A DNA stretch of 64,000 nucleotides from Sphingobacteriia bacterium (GCA_011390785.1 JAABRR010000014.1:57015-121014); one strand, 5' to 3'. Shown: positions 1 through 9,647, counted from the first letter of the stretch. Numbers and translations: made by a program. The notes: generated by a model from the sequence alone, not told the origin.

Positions 1-147
1 TATTTTCCTCAATTCGGTATTGCGGGTTTCACAATTATTGCGGCGCTCAACTATCTCTTCGTATTTGCGTGCGGGCACACAGCCCATAATAACCAGCGAA
101 GCAGTAAGCAGGGTTATTGTAATTTTGATTGTTCTTTTGTAGTTCAT
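1..147 (-). CDS. N-terminus of a lipoprotein with a coiled-coil-like start (partial)
   Basis: The gene reads off the left edge; 49 codons are visible. The start ATG is at 145-147 and the protein begins MNYKRTIKITITLLTASLV, followed by the lipobox IMGC at about residues 22-25. It is therefore an exported lipoprotein. After the cysteine comes a charged helical stretch beginning VPARKYEEIVERRNN. Bacteroidota OmpA-family lipoproteins often start this way, with a coiled coil before a C-terminal OmpA domain. That identity is inference, because the diagnostic domain lies outside the window. The gene runs in the same direction as the SusC/SusD pair but is separated from it by a strong terminator and about 320 bases. 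Confidence 0.6.
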   Translation of the reverse strand, partial: MNYKRTIKITITLLTASLVIMGCVPARKYEEIVERRNNCETRNTELRKI

Positions 148-463
148 AACATTTTTTTTAGTTCTACCACAAAAGTACGAACACCGGGTAATTTTTGTTT
201 ATTTTTTAAAAAAATATGTAAAAGTTTAAGTAAGGAGTTTATGTAAATCCAAAGCAACATTATTTCTTTCCATCTTTTGGTTGTTGTAATAAACACCCAA
301 GCTAATGTCATCCAGCTAATGTGAGATTTTAACTCATTTTTTAAAAACCATGCATCACCATGTTATTGGTTTTTAGCAAACACAGCATAACTCAAAAATA
401 CAATTGCAGGATTCTATAAATAGAAGTTAAAATTGGGGGAGACGAGTTAAGGAACCAACTAGA
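148..463. other. Intergenic, AT-rich, no gene seen
   Basis: This is AT-rich sequence with no open frame that resembles a protein. It must hold the promoter of the leftmost lipoprotein gene on the minus strand, but I cannot place a convincing -33/-7 pair. Confidence 0.5.
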
Positions 464-503
464 TTTATAAAAAAAGGAACTGCCCGATGAGAGCAGTTCC
501 TTT
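464..503 (-). terminator. Rho-independent terminator of the susC-susD operon
   Basis: An 11-bp perfect stem (AAAGGAACTGC at 473-483 pairing with 493-503) has a 9-base loop. Read on the minus strand it is followed by a run of T (plus-strand A run at 466-475). It lies about 25 bases beyond the susD stop codon, where the operon transcript should end. Confidence 0.85.
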
Positions 504-527
504 AAATATGAGTTGTTTTCAATGATT

Positions 528-1883
528 CTAATTATATCCAGGATTTTGTTCAAGGGAAGGATTTGCTTCAATTTCTCTGAAAGGAATGGGAAAGACAAGC
601 TCGTTGGCATTATATGGGCGGCTTGCAACAGTAAGTTTGAGCCTTTTCACATCATGCATTTTAAATCCTTCGTGTGCAAGTTCCAAACGTCTTTCGAGAA
701 GGATATCATCAAGTGTTACTGTTGCAAAATGATTGGCACCAAATCCAGCTCTCTCTCTTAGGGCATTAATGTCATCTAAGGGTGCTGCACCAATAGTGGT
801 TCCAAGACGAAAATTTGCTTCGGCTCTGATCAGGTGCATTTCAGCCAATCGAATAAGGTTAACCACGCCATATTGGTTATTCCATTTTCCTGATCGCATC
901 CTTCCATTTCCTTCAAAGAAAAGTGCCAATCGTTGATCAGCTGGATCATACAATGCAAGATGTGCATCAAGAACATCCACATCACCATCACGTCCACCAA
1001 ATTCAGGGACAGAGAAAAACTCTGTCATGGCAGAAAATCTGTCCTGATTGGTAATGTAGGTAACAAAAATATCTTCAGAAGAAGGTTCGTCGTTATTAAA
1101 TACAGATGCGTAATCTGACATAAGGGTATAACCAGAACCTATGGCAGTATTAGCTCTGTCGCGTGCATTTGTATAATCGCCCTTTTGCAGATAAACCCTT
1201 GCAAGCAAGGCATTTGCTGATCCACTTGTAGCAAAAACATTATTTGAAGAGGGAAGAACAGATGCAGCTCTGGTAAGGTCATTGATTATCTGATCATACA
1301 CAGCATCAACTGTCGCTCTGGGAACATCATTGCTTTCGTCGATTCCTTTGGTTGGGGTGAGTACAATTGGAACTCCAGGTTGAGAATTTGCTGAAACGGC
1401 AGCATCATAGGGCAAAGCAAAGAAGCGTACCAGATCAAAGTACATCATGGACCGGAGGAATAATGCTTCTCCTTCAACTCTGCCACGATCATCTTCATCA
1501 ACTACCTCAAGGGCAGAAAGTACGTTGTTGGTGATATTGATAACATTGTAGGCAGACATCCAGTGTTGCCGTACATACTGGTTAGAAACTCCAAGCTGCT
1601 TATTGAAAAGCTCGCGTATATCTGTGTATGTGCCGGCAAACAAAACTTCACCATCACCTGACATTAGTTCACTAAAAAGCAAAATATGGCCGCCATAAAG
1701 CTCAGGATTATCAAATATACTGTATGCACCAAGCAATACATTTTTAACATTCTGGTCGGTTTGGAGAACAACATCTTCACTTATTTCCTGTGAAGGCTCG
1801 AGCTCAAGATACTTTTCGCAACTTGCTGTAAAGATCAACATAGCTGCCAATACCGGTAATATATATTTACGTTTCATAGTCAT
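528..1883 (-). CDS. SusD/RagB-family nutrient-binding lipoprotein
   Basis: This is the surface lipoprotein lid of a SusC/SusD nutrient importer. It binds the substrate outside the outer membrane and passes it to the partner TonB-dependent channel. The N-terminus MTMKRKYILPVLAAMLIF ends in a lipobox (TASC, cysteine at about residue 22). It is followed by the family signature YLELEPSQEIS and helical TPR-like segments (ARVYLQKGDY, ALFLRSMMYFDLVRFFALPY). The C-terminus contains the typical LAEMHLIRAEA and ILLERRLELAHEG motifs. At 451 residues it is a little short for the family (usually 480-600). Translation may start at Met3 (1877) rather than Met1. It follows susC after 14 bases and is cotranscribed with it. 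No glycoside hydrolase or peptidase is adjacent, so the substrate cannot be inferred. Confidence 0.93.
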   Translation of the reverse strand: MTMKRKYILPVLAAMLIFTASCEKYLELEPSQEISEDVVLQTDQNVKNVLLGAYSIFDNPELYGGHILLFSELMSGDGEVLFAGTYTDIRELFNKQLGVSNQYVRQHWMSAYNVINITNNVLSALEVVDEDDRGRVEGEALFLRSMMYFDLVRFFALPYDAAVSANSQPGVPIVLTPTKGIDESNDVPRATVDAVYDQIINDLTRAASVLPSSNNVFATSGSANALLARVYLQKGDYTNARDRANTAIGSGYTLMSDYASVFNNDEPSSEDIFVTYITNQDRFSAMTEFFSVPEFGGRDGDVDVLDAHLALYDPADQRLALFFEGNGRMRSGKWNNQYGVVNLIRLAEMHLIRAEANFRLGTTIGAAPLDDINALRERAGFGANHFATVTLDDILLERRLELAHEGFKMHDVKRLKLTVASRPYNANELVFPIPFREIEANPSLEQNPGYN

Positions 1884-1897
1884 TATTATTTGAGTTT

Positions 1898-4800
1898 TTA
1901 AAGGCCGAGATTAACACCAATTGTAAATGAACGAGGCTGCGGTGGTGAATAGAAATCTACCCCCGAAACTACGTTGTCAACCACAAAATCTGAAGAAACT
2001 TCAGGATCCCAACCAGAATATTTGGTAAATGTTAAAAGATTTTGACCTACAACATAAATTCTAAGTTTTTCCAATCCCATACGCGCAACAACTGAGCGAG
2101 GTAATTCGTAGCCAAAATTTAAAGAACGTAGTTTTATATAGGAACCATCTTCCAGATAACGGCTGTTGCGTCCCTGCACACCATTGGCATATCCCAATCT
2201 GGCCTGGGGAATATCTGTCACATCACCAGGTTCTTTCCAGCTATCCAACTGGCTGCGAAGCTGATTGTCGAACCATTCACCGTTAGCAGCCATATAAGAG
2301 TCACCAGAAAGGTGGACCATGTTGCCTGTTACCCCCTGAAAAGTAAAACTCAAATCGAAACCCATGAATCTGAATGTATTGGTAATGGATCCCATATAAT
2401 CTGGCTGTGGTTTTCCCAGTACAACGTAGTTTGCTTCATTAAAGGCATTGGTAGTTGCATCAGGATCAACAATGTTTCCATCTTCATCCTTTTCATTCAC
2501 ATACCATAATGCATCACCATTATCGGGATCAACCCCTGCATACTCAGCTCCAAAAAACACACCCAGAGGCTGATCAAGCATGGTAACATTCATGAAACGA
2601 GAACTTCCCGGATCAATGATGTCTTGTCCTGCAATATCGGTAACCGTATTTTTATTATAGCTAAAATTTAAGCTTGTATTCCATTTGAAGGCTCCGACAG
2701 TGTTATTGGTGTTGAGCAAAAATTCAAAGCCCTTATTTTCCATTGAGCCCACATTGCGGAGCTGTGAGCCATACCCGCTGGTTCCTGGAACTGGCACACT
2801 TAAAAGAAGATCGTCTGTATTTTTAATGTAATAATCAATTTCACCACTAACACGATTGTTAAACAATCCAAAATCAATTCCAATATCGGTAGTAGTAGTT
2901 GATTCCCAACCCAAATCCGGGTTTGGAATTTGATTAGGGATCAAACCTGATTGATTATTATAGTTATTTACACCATAAAGACCAAGGTGTGCAAAGTTCC
3001 CAATAGCTGCATTACCGGTCTTTCCATAACTTGTTCTGAATTTCAAAAAGCTTAACAGAGAGTTATCCGCCAGGAAATCTTCCTTGCTCATAACCCATGC
3101 CACACCAACAGCAGGAAAGAACCCAAAACGGTTGTTTGCACCAAATCGTGAAGATCCGTCAACCCGACCAGATAAAGTAACAAGGTATTTATCTTCGTAG
3201 TCAATATTTAATCGTGTGAAGTAAGAGAGAAAACTATATTGATTTACAGTCTGATATCCGCCAGTAATACTTCCTGCACTAGCCAGAGTTTTAAATTCGT
3301 CAAGAGGAAATTGCTCGCCTTCAACATAAGTATCATCCAGTAAAGTATAGGTCAACTCTGTACCAGCAACTGCATCAAGCGAAATATCTCCAAATTTATC
3401 TGTATAATTAACGAATGATTTTCCCATTATATTTTGGGTCTGGGCATAATTAGAAAACCCATAACCATTTACAGACTCTCCTGTATTGGTTAATGTTCCG
3501 TATTTATTATTTTCCTGCAAGGTATAGGAATCATAGGCAATTTCATTTCTCCAGTTCATTTTATTGATAATCCGGAAATTAATAAATCCATTTGTACCTG
3601 TTCTGAGTTCATTCATTTGACGATCAGCATACTCGGCATGACGAATGGGGTTATAATAGGTAGTAACGGGAACATTTGATGAAATACCTTCCTGATCACG
3701 GAGGGGCGATATGGGAACAAGGGCAACCAACTGCATGGGATTGGCAAATGCATTGTCTGCATTTATCTGTTCAATATCGGTACGCGCGATGCTGAGATTC
3801 ATACCCATGGTAATCCATGAATTCACCTTGTTATCAACGTTTAACCTGGCGCTGATACGCTCAAATCCATTACCCAGTACAATACCTTCCTGATTGGAAT
3901 AACCACCACTTAGATAGTAAGTGATATTTTCCGTTCCTCCTGAAGTAGATAAATCGATCATGGTAATATCTGCCTGTTGAAAAGCCTGATCCTGCCAATT
4001 GGTATTGGATTCGGACCCCAGATATTCATCATTCGCACCTATTATAGCGGTATGTCCTGAGTATCTTTTGAAACGACCTTCAACAAATCCTCTCCAGAAA
4101 TCGTTGGTACCTGGAGCATCACCATAAAGAAAATCTTCATATGCATCAGCATTGGCGGCTGCATGTCGGTAATAATCAATATACTCTTCGGAATTCAGAA
4201 AATCCCTTTTATTGGATGGATTTGCGAATCCTCTCTGATAATTGAAATCCAATTTCGATTTTCCGGCTTTACCTTTTTTGGTTGTAATCAAAATAACACC
4301 ATTGGTGGCTCTTGATCCATAAATAGCGGAAGCTGAAGCGTCTTTAAGAATCTGAACGGATTCAATATCATTAGGATTGATAGATGACAGGGGGTTTATG
4401 GCTCCCCCATGGATATTTCTTGCTTCCATTGCGAAAGGAATACCATCAACCACGTACAAGGGTTCATTACTGGCACTTATTGATGATGCACCACGAATCC
4501 TTACACGTGCAGCGCTGGTTACCTTACCTGTAACCGATTCAATAAATACACCTGCTGCTTTTCCCTGCAGAGCAAGTTGTACGGAAGGTACTGGCATATT
4601 CTGTATTTCATCTCCTGAAACACTTGCAATATTACCGGTAAGTTTAGATTTAATTTGGCTACCGTATCCTACTACAATTATTTCATCGAGCATGGAAACA
4701 TCCGAGACCATCGTAATGTCAATAATGTTACGTTGTCCAACTTCTACTTCTTCGGTGTTCATCCCGATGAATGAGAAGACAAGGGTAGCATTCTCAGGAA

Positions 4801-4993
4801 CATTTAGTTCATACTTACCATCCAAATCAGTAACTGTTCCTAAAGTAGTTCCTTTTACAAGAACAGTGACACCTGGTATTGATGAGCCATCATCACCGTT
4901 TGTAACCGTTCCGGTTACACGTTGGTTCTGCGCGTTAAGACTGTTGCCAATAAGGCTCAGAATAACGAAAAAAATCAGGTAAATTTTCTTCAT
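1898..4993 (-). CDS. SusC/RagA-family TonB-linked outer membrane transporter
   Basis: This is a TonB-dependent channel that imports an oligomeric nutrient across the outer membrane with its SusD partner. The order is a signal peptide ending ...GNSLNAQ (about residues 1-21), then a carboxypeptidase-D regulatory-like domain (about 24-110, RVTGTVTNGDDGSSIPGV). Next comes a TonB-interaction segment (DEIIVVGYGSQIKSKLTG), and then the plug with the SusC signatures (IRGASSISASNEPLYVVDG; SIQ/SVQILKDASASAIYGSRA; NGVILITTKKGK). The rest is a 22-strand-type beta barrel ending in GVNLGL. At 1031 residues it is of normal size. The upstream 480 bases are very AT-rich and presumably carry the promoter. No ECF sigma/anti-sigma pair or HTCS is adjacent; the HTCS at 20-24 kb is too far away to assign. 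Confidence 0.95.
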   Translation of the reverse strand: MKKIYLIFFVILSLIGNSLNAQNQRVTGTVTNGDDGSSIPGVTVLVKGTTLGTVTDLDGKYELNVPENATLVFSFIGMNTEEVEVGQRNIIDITMVSDVSMLDEIIVVGYGSQIKSKLTGNIASVSGDEIQNMPVPSVQLALQGKAAGVFIESVTGKVTSAARVRIRGASSISASNEPLYVVDGIPFAMEARNIHGGAINPLSSINPNDIESVQILKDASASAIYGSRATNGVILITTKKGKAGKSKLDFNYQRGFANPSNKRDFLNSEEYIDYYRHAAANADAYEDFLYGDAPGTNDFWRGFVEGRFKRYSGHTAIIGANDEYLGSESNTNWQDQAFQQADITMIDLSTSGGTENITYYLSGGYSNQEGIVLGNGFERISARLNVDNKVNSWITMGMNLSIARTDIEQINADNAFANPMQLVALVPISPLRDQEGISSNVPVTTYYNPIRHAEYADRQMNELRTGTNGFINFRIINKMNWRNEIAYDSYTLQENNKYGTLTNTGESVNGYGFSNYAQTQNIMGKSFVNYTDKFGDISLDAVAGTELTYTLLDDTYVEGEQFPLDEFKTLASAGSITGGYQTVNQYSFLSYFTRLNIDYEDKYLVTLSGRVDGSSRFGANNRFGFFPAVGVAWVMSKEDFLADNSLLSFLKFRTSYGKTGNAAIGNFAHLGLYGVNNYNNQSGLIPNQIPNPDLGWESTTTTDIGIDFGLFNNRVSGEIDYYIKNTDDLLLSVPVPGTSGYGSQLRNVGSMENKGFEFLLNTNNTVGAFKWNTSLNFSYNKNTVTDIAGQDIIDPGSSRFMNVTMLDQPLGVFFGAEYAGVDPDNGDALWYVNEKDEDGNIVDPDATTNAFNEANYVVLGKPQPDYMGSITNTFRFMGFDLSFTFQGVTGNMVHLSGDSYMAANGEWFDNQLRSQLDSWKEPGDVTDIPQARLGYANGVQGRNSRYLEDGSYIKLRSLNFGYELPRSVVARMGLEKLRIYVVGQNLLTFTKYSGWDPEVSSDFVVDNVVSGVDFYSPPQPRSFTIGVNLGL

Positions 4994-5448
4994 GTTGTTT
5001 TTGTTTTGGGTTTTGTGAATACTATAATTGTGATCAAATGCTTTTTAACATTTGACTTTGGGATTAAAAGTAGTAAATATTTAAATTTTTATTTTTTTTT
5101 GCCATACTTTAACTTTGAAAAACCAATAAATTGTTATTTATTTCCCATATTGCATATTTGATGTTATATTTTAAACGTATTTAACCCCGCAAGGAATTAC
5201 AAAAAAAGCAATTATACGAAATATTTATATGTTTCTTTGAGAATAAAATGGTTTTTCAAGGGTATTAATGAATTTATGTATGGTTATTTATTTAAATACC
5301 CCCTATTTTTGACCCCGAAACAATATATTTTTATGAGTTATAATTGTGCGTTGATCAATCTAACAATGGCAATATAAAACTCTTTCCCGGAAAACGTTAA
5401 AGGGTTTTCTGGAAAGTTAAAAATTTTAGATAAGATTTAATTAAGTAA
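4994..5448. other. Divergent intergenic region between susC and the glutaminyl cyclase gene
   Basis: This is strongly AT-rich and carries no gene. It serves divergent transcription of susC (minus) and the cyclase gene (plus). The only motif I can place with confidence is the plus-strand promoter immediately to the right. A further TATTTTTG near 5309-5316 matches the -7 consensus but lacks a -33 partner. Confidence 0.5.
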
Positions 5449-5481
5449 TTAGCTTTTAACTAAAAAATATTTCTATGTTTG
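5449..5481 (+). promoter_or_regulatory. Bacteroidota-type promoter of the glutaminyl cyclase gene
   Basis: A -7 element TATGTTTG (5474-5481) fits TAnnTTTG exactly. A -33-like TTAG (5449-5452) lies 21 bases upstream. The predicted start of transcription near 5488 falls downstream of an in-frame TTG at 5479, which argues that the gene starts at the ATG at 5524. Confidence 0.6.
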
Positions 5482-5523
5482 CCGCCAGGTTCTAATTTTG
5501 TAAAACAATCAAATCATAAATCA

Positions 5524-6528
5524 ATGAAGTCTCTATTAATCCTTTTGGGTATTGTTTTCCTTACTTTTTGTGGATGTATTGGATGTGACCGGGGAAGTGT
5601 TACTCGCAATACGCAGAGCCATGAAACAACAGAAAGAGAAAAATTAATCGATATTCCTGTTTTTAATGCAGATTCGGCCTATTTTTATACGGATAAGCAG
5701 GTTTCATTTGGTCCGCGCGTTCCTAATACCGAAGCTCATATTGCCTGTGGCAACTGGCTGCAACAAAAGCTTGAGAAATTCTCAGATACGGTTTATGTAC
5801 AGACGGCCCGTGTAAGGGCTTACGATGGTACAATACTCAATATCAGAAACCTTATTGGCAGCTTTCAGCCCGAAAAAAAGAACAGGATTTTGTTATGTGC
5901 CCATTGGGATACTCGTCCATGGGCTGATCATGATCCTGATCCGGAAAATCATTTTATCCCTTTCGATGGAGCCAACGATGGGGCCAGTGGGGTTGGGGTC
6001 TTGCTGGAGATTGCCCGTTTGCTTAGCCTTACAGATATCCGGGTTGGAGTTGATATTGTTTTTTTTGATGCAGAAGATTACGGAAAGCATCGTTTATCGA
6101 AGGATCAGGATCAGGATAGCTGGGCTTTGGGCAGTCAGTACTGGTCAAGAAACCCACATCGGTCAGACTATTTTGCCAATTATGGAATTTTGCTGGATAT
6201 GGTTGGCGCTTACAATGCATCATTCAAACATGAAGGATATTCAATGATGTATGCCCCCAATTATGTAAGAAAGGTGTGGGATATAGCCAAAAGCCAGGGG
6301 TTCGACAATTATTTTCTCAATACGGAAGGGGGCTTCATTATTGATGACCATTATTATATAAATACCATCCGTAAAATTCCTGTAATTAATATTATAGATC
6401 AAAGAAATGATACACCACATGGCTTTTTTGCCTACTGGCATACCCTTGGCGATAACATGGATGCCATTGATCCACTAACCTTGCAGGCTGTTGGGCAAAC
6501 TGTTATATCTGTAATCTTTCAGGAATAG
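5524..6528 (+). CDS. Glutaminyl-peptide cyclotransferase, M28-type, lipoprotein
   Basis: The enzyme cyclises N-terminal glutamine of exported proteins to pyroglutamate in the periplasm. Many Bacteroidota signal peptidase products begin with Gln, so this is a general maturation enzyme. The chosen ATG gives MKSLLILLGIVFLTFCGC, a lipoprotein signal with a cysteine-rich lipobox. The M28 zinc fold is visible: LCAHWDTRPWAD (H127), FDGANDGASGVG (Asp ligand), VFFDAEDYG (catalytic Glu/Asp), LLDMVGA, and the late FFAYWHTLGDNMD, where the last His ligand lies. DTRP and NDGASG separate it from plain M28 aminopeptidases. At 334 residues it is normal. A longer frame from TTG 5479 is unlikely because the promoter overlaps it. 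Confidence 0.92.
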   Translation: MKSLLILLGIVFLTFCGCIGCDRGSVTRNTQSHETTEREKLIDIPVFNADSAYFYTDKQVSFGPRVPNTEAHIACGNWLQQKLEKFSDTVYVQTARVRAYDGTILNIRNLIGSFQPEKKNRILLCAHWDTRPWADHDPDPENHFIPFDGANDGASGVGVLLEIARLLSLTDIRVGVDIVFFDAEDYGKHRLSKDQDQDSWALGSQYWSRNPHRSDYFANYGILLDMVGAYNASFKHEGYSMMYAPNYVRKVWDIAKSQGFDNYFLNTEGGFIIDDHYYINTIRKIPVINIIDQRNDTPHGFFAYWHTLGDNMDAIDPLTLQAVGQTVISVIFQE

Positions 6529-6544
6529 TATCGTTCTGGTCCAG

Positions 6545-7942
6545 CTATAAACTATTGGCCAGATTTGCCAGTTCTGAGCGCTCGCCTTTTTCCAGCCTGA
6601 TATGAGCATAAATTTTATTTCCTTTTACCCGATCTATCAAATAAGAGAGACCATTACTCTGTGAATCAAGGTAAGGAGTATCGATCTGGAATATATCGCC
6701 GGTAAAAATCATTTTGGTATTTTCTCCTGCACGTGTAATGATGGTTTTTACTTCGTGAGGGGTTAAATTCTGAGCTTCATCAATAATAAAAATTATGTTG
6801 GAAAGGCTTCTTCCCCTGATATAGGCTAAAGGAGCAACAACAATATGTTCATTTTCAAGAGCGTCTGTAATATTTTTAAACTCCTTTTCTTTTTCTTTGT
6901 ATTGCGAATGGATGAATTTCAGATTATCGTATAGTGGTTCCATATAAGGGCTGATTTTGGAACTTACATCACCGGGCAGAAACCCAATATCACGGTTTGA
7001 CAAGGGGATGATAGGCCTTGCAACAAAAAGCTGTTCGAAATTATCTCTTTGTTCCAAAGCACCTGCCAGGGCCAATAGGGTTTTTCCGGTTCCCGCAATG
7101 CCCTGCAGGGTAACAAGTTTTACTTCGGGGTTTAAAATTGCATCGAGAGCAAATACCTGCTCAGCATTACGAGGAGTAATTCTTTGAATGGTTTTTTTAT
7201 CTACCCTTTCAATGGTATTTTCAAATGGATTGTAACAAGCCAGAACAGATGCTTTTTCACTTTTAAGTATATAATAATGGTTAGGCACAGGATCTTTAAC
7301 ATTAATATCGGTGGGAGAACAAAATCCTTTTTCGTAAAGCATCTCAACAGACTTATTATTTTTGAGAATGATTTCACTTTTCCCGGAATATAACTCGTCA
7401 ACATTTTTTACTTTTCCTGTTTCAAAGTCTTCTGCTGCAATATTGAGTGATTTTGCCTTAAGCCTTAAATTGATATCTTTAGAAACCAGGATCACTCTTC
7501 TATCTGGATTTTCTCTGGCAAGGAAAAGTGCCGTATTGAGAATTCTGTGGTCGGGTTTATCTTCGCCAAAAACCTGTGTTGCATCCAGACCGTTGGGTTT
7601 ATTCATTACCACGCGTATGTGCCCCCCTTTAGGATTACCAATGGGCACCCAATCCTGCAGAGGCGTTGACTGAGAAAGTTTGTCGAGTTTACGGGTAAAC
7701 TCACGTGCTTCAAAGTTTTTGGTGTCATTACCTTTTTTAAACTGATCCAATTCTTCCAGCACGGTTATGGGGATAGCCACATCATTTTCTTCAAAACTCA
7801 TTATGGCATCATGGTTATATAAGATAACTGATGTATCGATTACAAAAACTTTTGCTTTTAGGGATGAATTTTTTTTAAGCGTTGAACTTTGGGTAGCTTT
7901 GGCAGACGAAACCTTTGGTTTTGATTTGGTCATTTTTTCCAT
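6545..7942 (-). CDS. PIN-PhoH family ATPase / RNA-linked nuclease
   Basis: This is a two-domain protein: an N-terminal PIN nuclease domain (about residues 30-170; VFVIDTSVILYNHDAI with acidic D36, and later DHRILNTAL and VILVSKDINLRLKA) joined to a PhoH-type P-loop ATPase. The ATPase has Walker A GIAGTGKT (near residue 280), Walker B FIIDEAQNL and the sensor segment IFTGDIFQID. The architecture is the PhoH2 type, which in studied bacteria couples RNA unwinding to RNA cleavage and is linked to stress and phosphate starvation. The first 28 residues are Ser/Lys-rich and probably disordered. It is convergent with the cyclase gene, their stops being only 16 bases apart. At 465 residues it is normal for the family. 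Confidence 0.93.
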   Translation of the reverse strand: MEKMTKSKPKVSSAKATQSSTLKKNSSLKAKVFVIDTSVILYNHDAIMSFEENDVAIPITVLEELDQFKKGNDTKNFEAREFTRKLDKLSQSTPLQDWVPIGNPKGGHIRVVMNKPNGLDATQVFGEDKPDHRILNTALFLARENPDRRVILVSKDINLRLKAKSLNIAAEDFETGKVKNVDELYSGKSEIILKNNKSVEMLYEKGFCSPTDINVKDPVPNHYYILKSEKASVLACYNPFENTIERVDKKTIQRITPRNAEQVFALDAILNPEVKLVTLQGIAGTGKTLLALAGALEQRDNFEQLFVARPIIPLSNRDIGFLPGDVSSKISPYMEPLYDNLKFIHSQYKEKEKEFKNITDALENEHIVVAPLAYIRGRSLSNIIFIIDEAQNLTPHEVKTIITRAGENTKMIFTGDIFQIDTPYLDSQSNGLSYLIDRVKGNKIYAHIRLEKGERSELANLANSL

Positions 7943-8333
7943 TATAAAAAATTGTTACTATTTATAAATACCTTTACAGGCAACTGCTTTTGCTACAAAG
8001 AATAATACATTAGAAGCTACGTTCAGTATTTTATATAGAGTTTTGAGCAAAAACGTGCCAAAGGTAAATAAGAATAAAGATGCAAGATAGAGGCGGGATT
8101 AATTGTTTTTAACCACTTGTTGTTAACATCGATGTAAGGATCAGAGCTACAGAAGAAAAACAAGACTGGCGAAAGAACAATTTATATGGAGATTTGAATT
8201 TGCATAATTGGTAAAAAATTGCTGATTTGCCTAAAAATTCTATGTTTGTTATTTATGTTTCGATTTTTTTGTATTTTAGCACCTTGAAAAAAGCTTGATA
8301 TTTAAAGTTCTTAAATGCAATTGAAAGTAATCT
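7943..8333. other. Intergenic region between phoH-like gene and tRNA-Ser
   Basis: There is no protein-coding gene here. The right part must hold the promoter of tRNA-Ser. A TATGTTTG at about 8241-8248 fits the -7 consensus, but its distance to the tRNA (about 85 bases) leaves the assignment open. Confidence 0.4.
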
Positions 8334-8421
8334 GGAGAGATGGCCGAGTGGTCGAAGGCGCACGCCTGGAAAGTGTGTATACCTCACAAGGGTATCAAGG
8401 GTTCGAATCCCTTTCTCTCCG
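8334..8421 (+). tRNA. tRNA-Ser (anticodon GGA)
   Basis: The acceptor stem GGAGAGA (8334-8340) pairs perfectly with TCTCTCC (8414-8420), with discriminator G and an encoded CCA at 8422-8424. The D-arm TGGCCGAGTGGTCGAAGGCG is typical of class II tRNA. The anticodon loop reads CTGGAAA, giving GGA for serine codons TCC/TCT. A long variable arm (about 8377-8396) and the T-loop GTTCGAATC complete it. The total of 88 nt fits the serine isoacceptor class. Confidence 0.97.
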
Positions 8422-8490
8422 CCAGATTTTATAATTTTTAATCTTGTTAACTACTAAATTAAAGTCAAAACAAAATCAATTGAATCTACT

Positions 8491-9297
8491 ATGAAAAAAT
8501 TATTTGTCTACTTGACCTTGGCAGGGATGCTTGCTTTCGGATTAACAACCAACATGCAGGCTCAGGAAGAGCCAGCCGAAGCTGATACCACACAGGTGGA
8601 AGCTACCGAAGAAGTCTCACCTGCTGACGCAGCCGCTATGACTGCCAGTACTGATGATGAAGAAGAAAAAACTTTTCACTACATTTTGAAAGAAAAGTTT
8701 ATTGAAGGTGGTGCCGGATTTATGGGTGTTATCCTTTTAACTTTGATCATTGGTTTAGGATTAAGCATTGAAAGAATCATTTATTTGAATTTTTCAAGTG
8801 TAAACACTACCAAATTGCTCAACAAAGTAGAGCAAGAACTTCAAAGTGGCGGAGTGGATGCAGCCAAGGAACTGTGCAGAAAAACACGTGGTCCGGTAGC
8901 AAGCATTTACTTCCAGGCTTTAGACCGTTATAATGAAGGTATGGAGATTGTAGAAAAGTCAGTTGTTTCTTATGGCAGTGTTTTAATGGGCCGCCTGGAA
9001 ATGAACCTTTCATGGATTTCCCTTTTTATTGCTATTGCCCCTATGCTTGGTTTCATGGGTACGGTAATTGGTATGATCAACGCCTTTGATGCGATTGCCA
9101 AAGCCGGTGACATTTCACCCACTATTGTTGCGAGCGGTATCCAGCAAGCTCTTTTGACTACAGTATTTGGTCTTATCGTTGCTGTTATTCTTCAGATCTT
9201 CTTTAACTATATTGTTGCAAAAGTTGACGGTATCGTTAACAGCATGGAAGAAGCCACCATTTCTTTCATGGATATACTTATTAAGTACAACAAATAA
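8491..9297 (+). CDS. exbB: ExbB/TolQ/MotA-family proton channel
   Basis: This is the proton-conducting inner membrane subunit that energises TonB- or Tol-type transport across the outer membrane. It has a Bacteroidota-specific N-terminus: a cleavable-looking signal (MKKLFVYLTLAGMLAFG...MQAQ) followed by an acidic linker (about residues 25-58). The conserved core follows: TM1 GFMGVILLTLIIGLGLSIER (about 75-95), a cytoplasmic loop with helix VEQELQSGGVDAAKELC, TM2 LFIAIAPMLGFMGTVIGMI, and TM3 IVASGIQQALLTTVFGLIVA. The last two segments carry the Thr/Gly motif of the family. It is the first gene of a tight operon with the three genes downstream, which supports the TonB-motor role. No tonB gene is in the window. 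Confidence 0.93.
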   Translation: MKKLFVYLTLAGMLAFGLTTNMQAQEEPAEADTTQVEATEEVSPADAAAMTASTDDEEEKTFHYILKEKFIEGGAGFMGVILLTLIIGLGLSIERIIYLNFSSVNTTKLLNKVEQELQSGGVDAAKELCRKTRGPVASIYFQALDRYNEGMEIVEKSVVSYGSVLMGRLEMNLSWISLFIAIAPMLGFMGTVIGMINAFDAIAKAGDISPTIVASGIQQALLTTVFGLIVAVILQIFFNYIVAKVDGIVNSMEEATISFMDILIKYNK

Positions 9298-9308
9298 AAT
9301 TCTGTCTT

Positions 9309-9623
9309 ATGAACGAAACGGTAATAAATACCGGGATGATCGTATCTTATATATTGTTGGGGTTAGCAACCCTGGTAGCGATTATTGGCCCGGCTGTTCA
9401 ATTGGTTACAAATTTTAAAAAAGCGAGAACTGCGTTATTAGGTATTGTAATTCTGGCAGCAATTTTATTTTTAGGTTTTAGCCTGGCTACCAATGAAACC
9501 TACGATAGCGTTGGTGCAGTTGCATCACAATGGATTGGTGGTGGAATTATTGCCACTATGATTCTTATTGGCCTTACCCTTGCAACAGCAGTATTTGTTG
9601 AAATCGCAAAATTTTTTAAATAA
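9309..9623 (+). CDS. Small membrane protein of the ExbB-ExbD operon
   Basis: This 104-residue protein is almost wholly membrane-embedded, with three predicted helices: about 8-30 (IVSYILLGLATLVAIIGPAV), 42-60 (ALLGIVILAAILFLGFSLA) and 76-98 (GGIIATMILIGLTLATAVFV). It has no recognised catalytic motif. It sits 11 bases after exbB and 24 bases before the first exbD. Genes like this are common at this position in Bacteroidales, so I take it as an accessory subunit or stabiliser of the ExbBD motor. That role is inferred from position only. Confidence 0.75.
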   Translation: MNETVINTGMIVSYILLGLATLVAIIGPAVQLVTNFKKARTALLGIVILAAILFLGFSLATNETYDSVGAVASQWIGGGIIATMILIGLTLATAVFVEIAKFFK

Positions 9624-9647
9624 TTAAAATAATTAGGAGAACTCCCT

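Noticed and set aside
4377..4982. 201-codon open frame on the plus strand inside susC
   Set aside because: It is the mirror of the conserved plug and regulatory-like domain of SusC, has no homologous look or ribosome binding site, and would overlap a certain gene completely.
528..4993. Polysaccharide utilisation locus
   Set aside because: Only SusC and SusD are present; no carbohydrate-active enzyme or dedicated regulator is adjacent, and the GH16 gene is 53 kb away.
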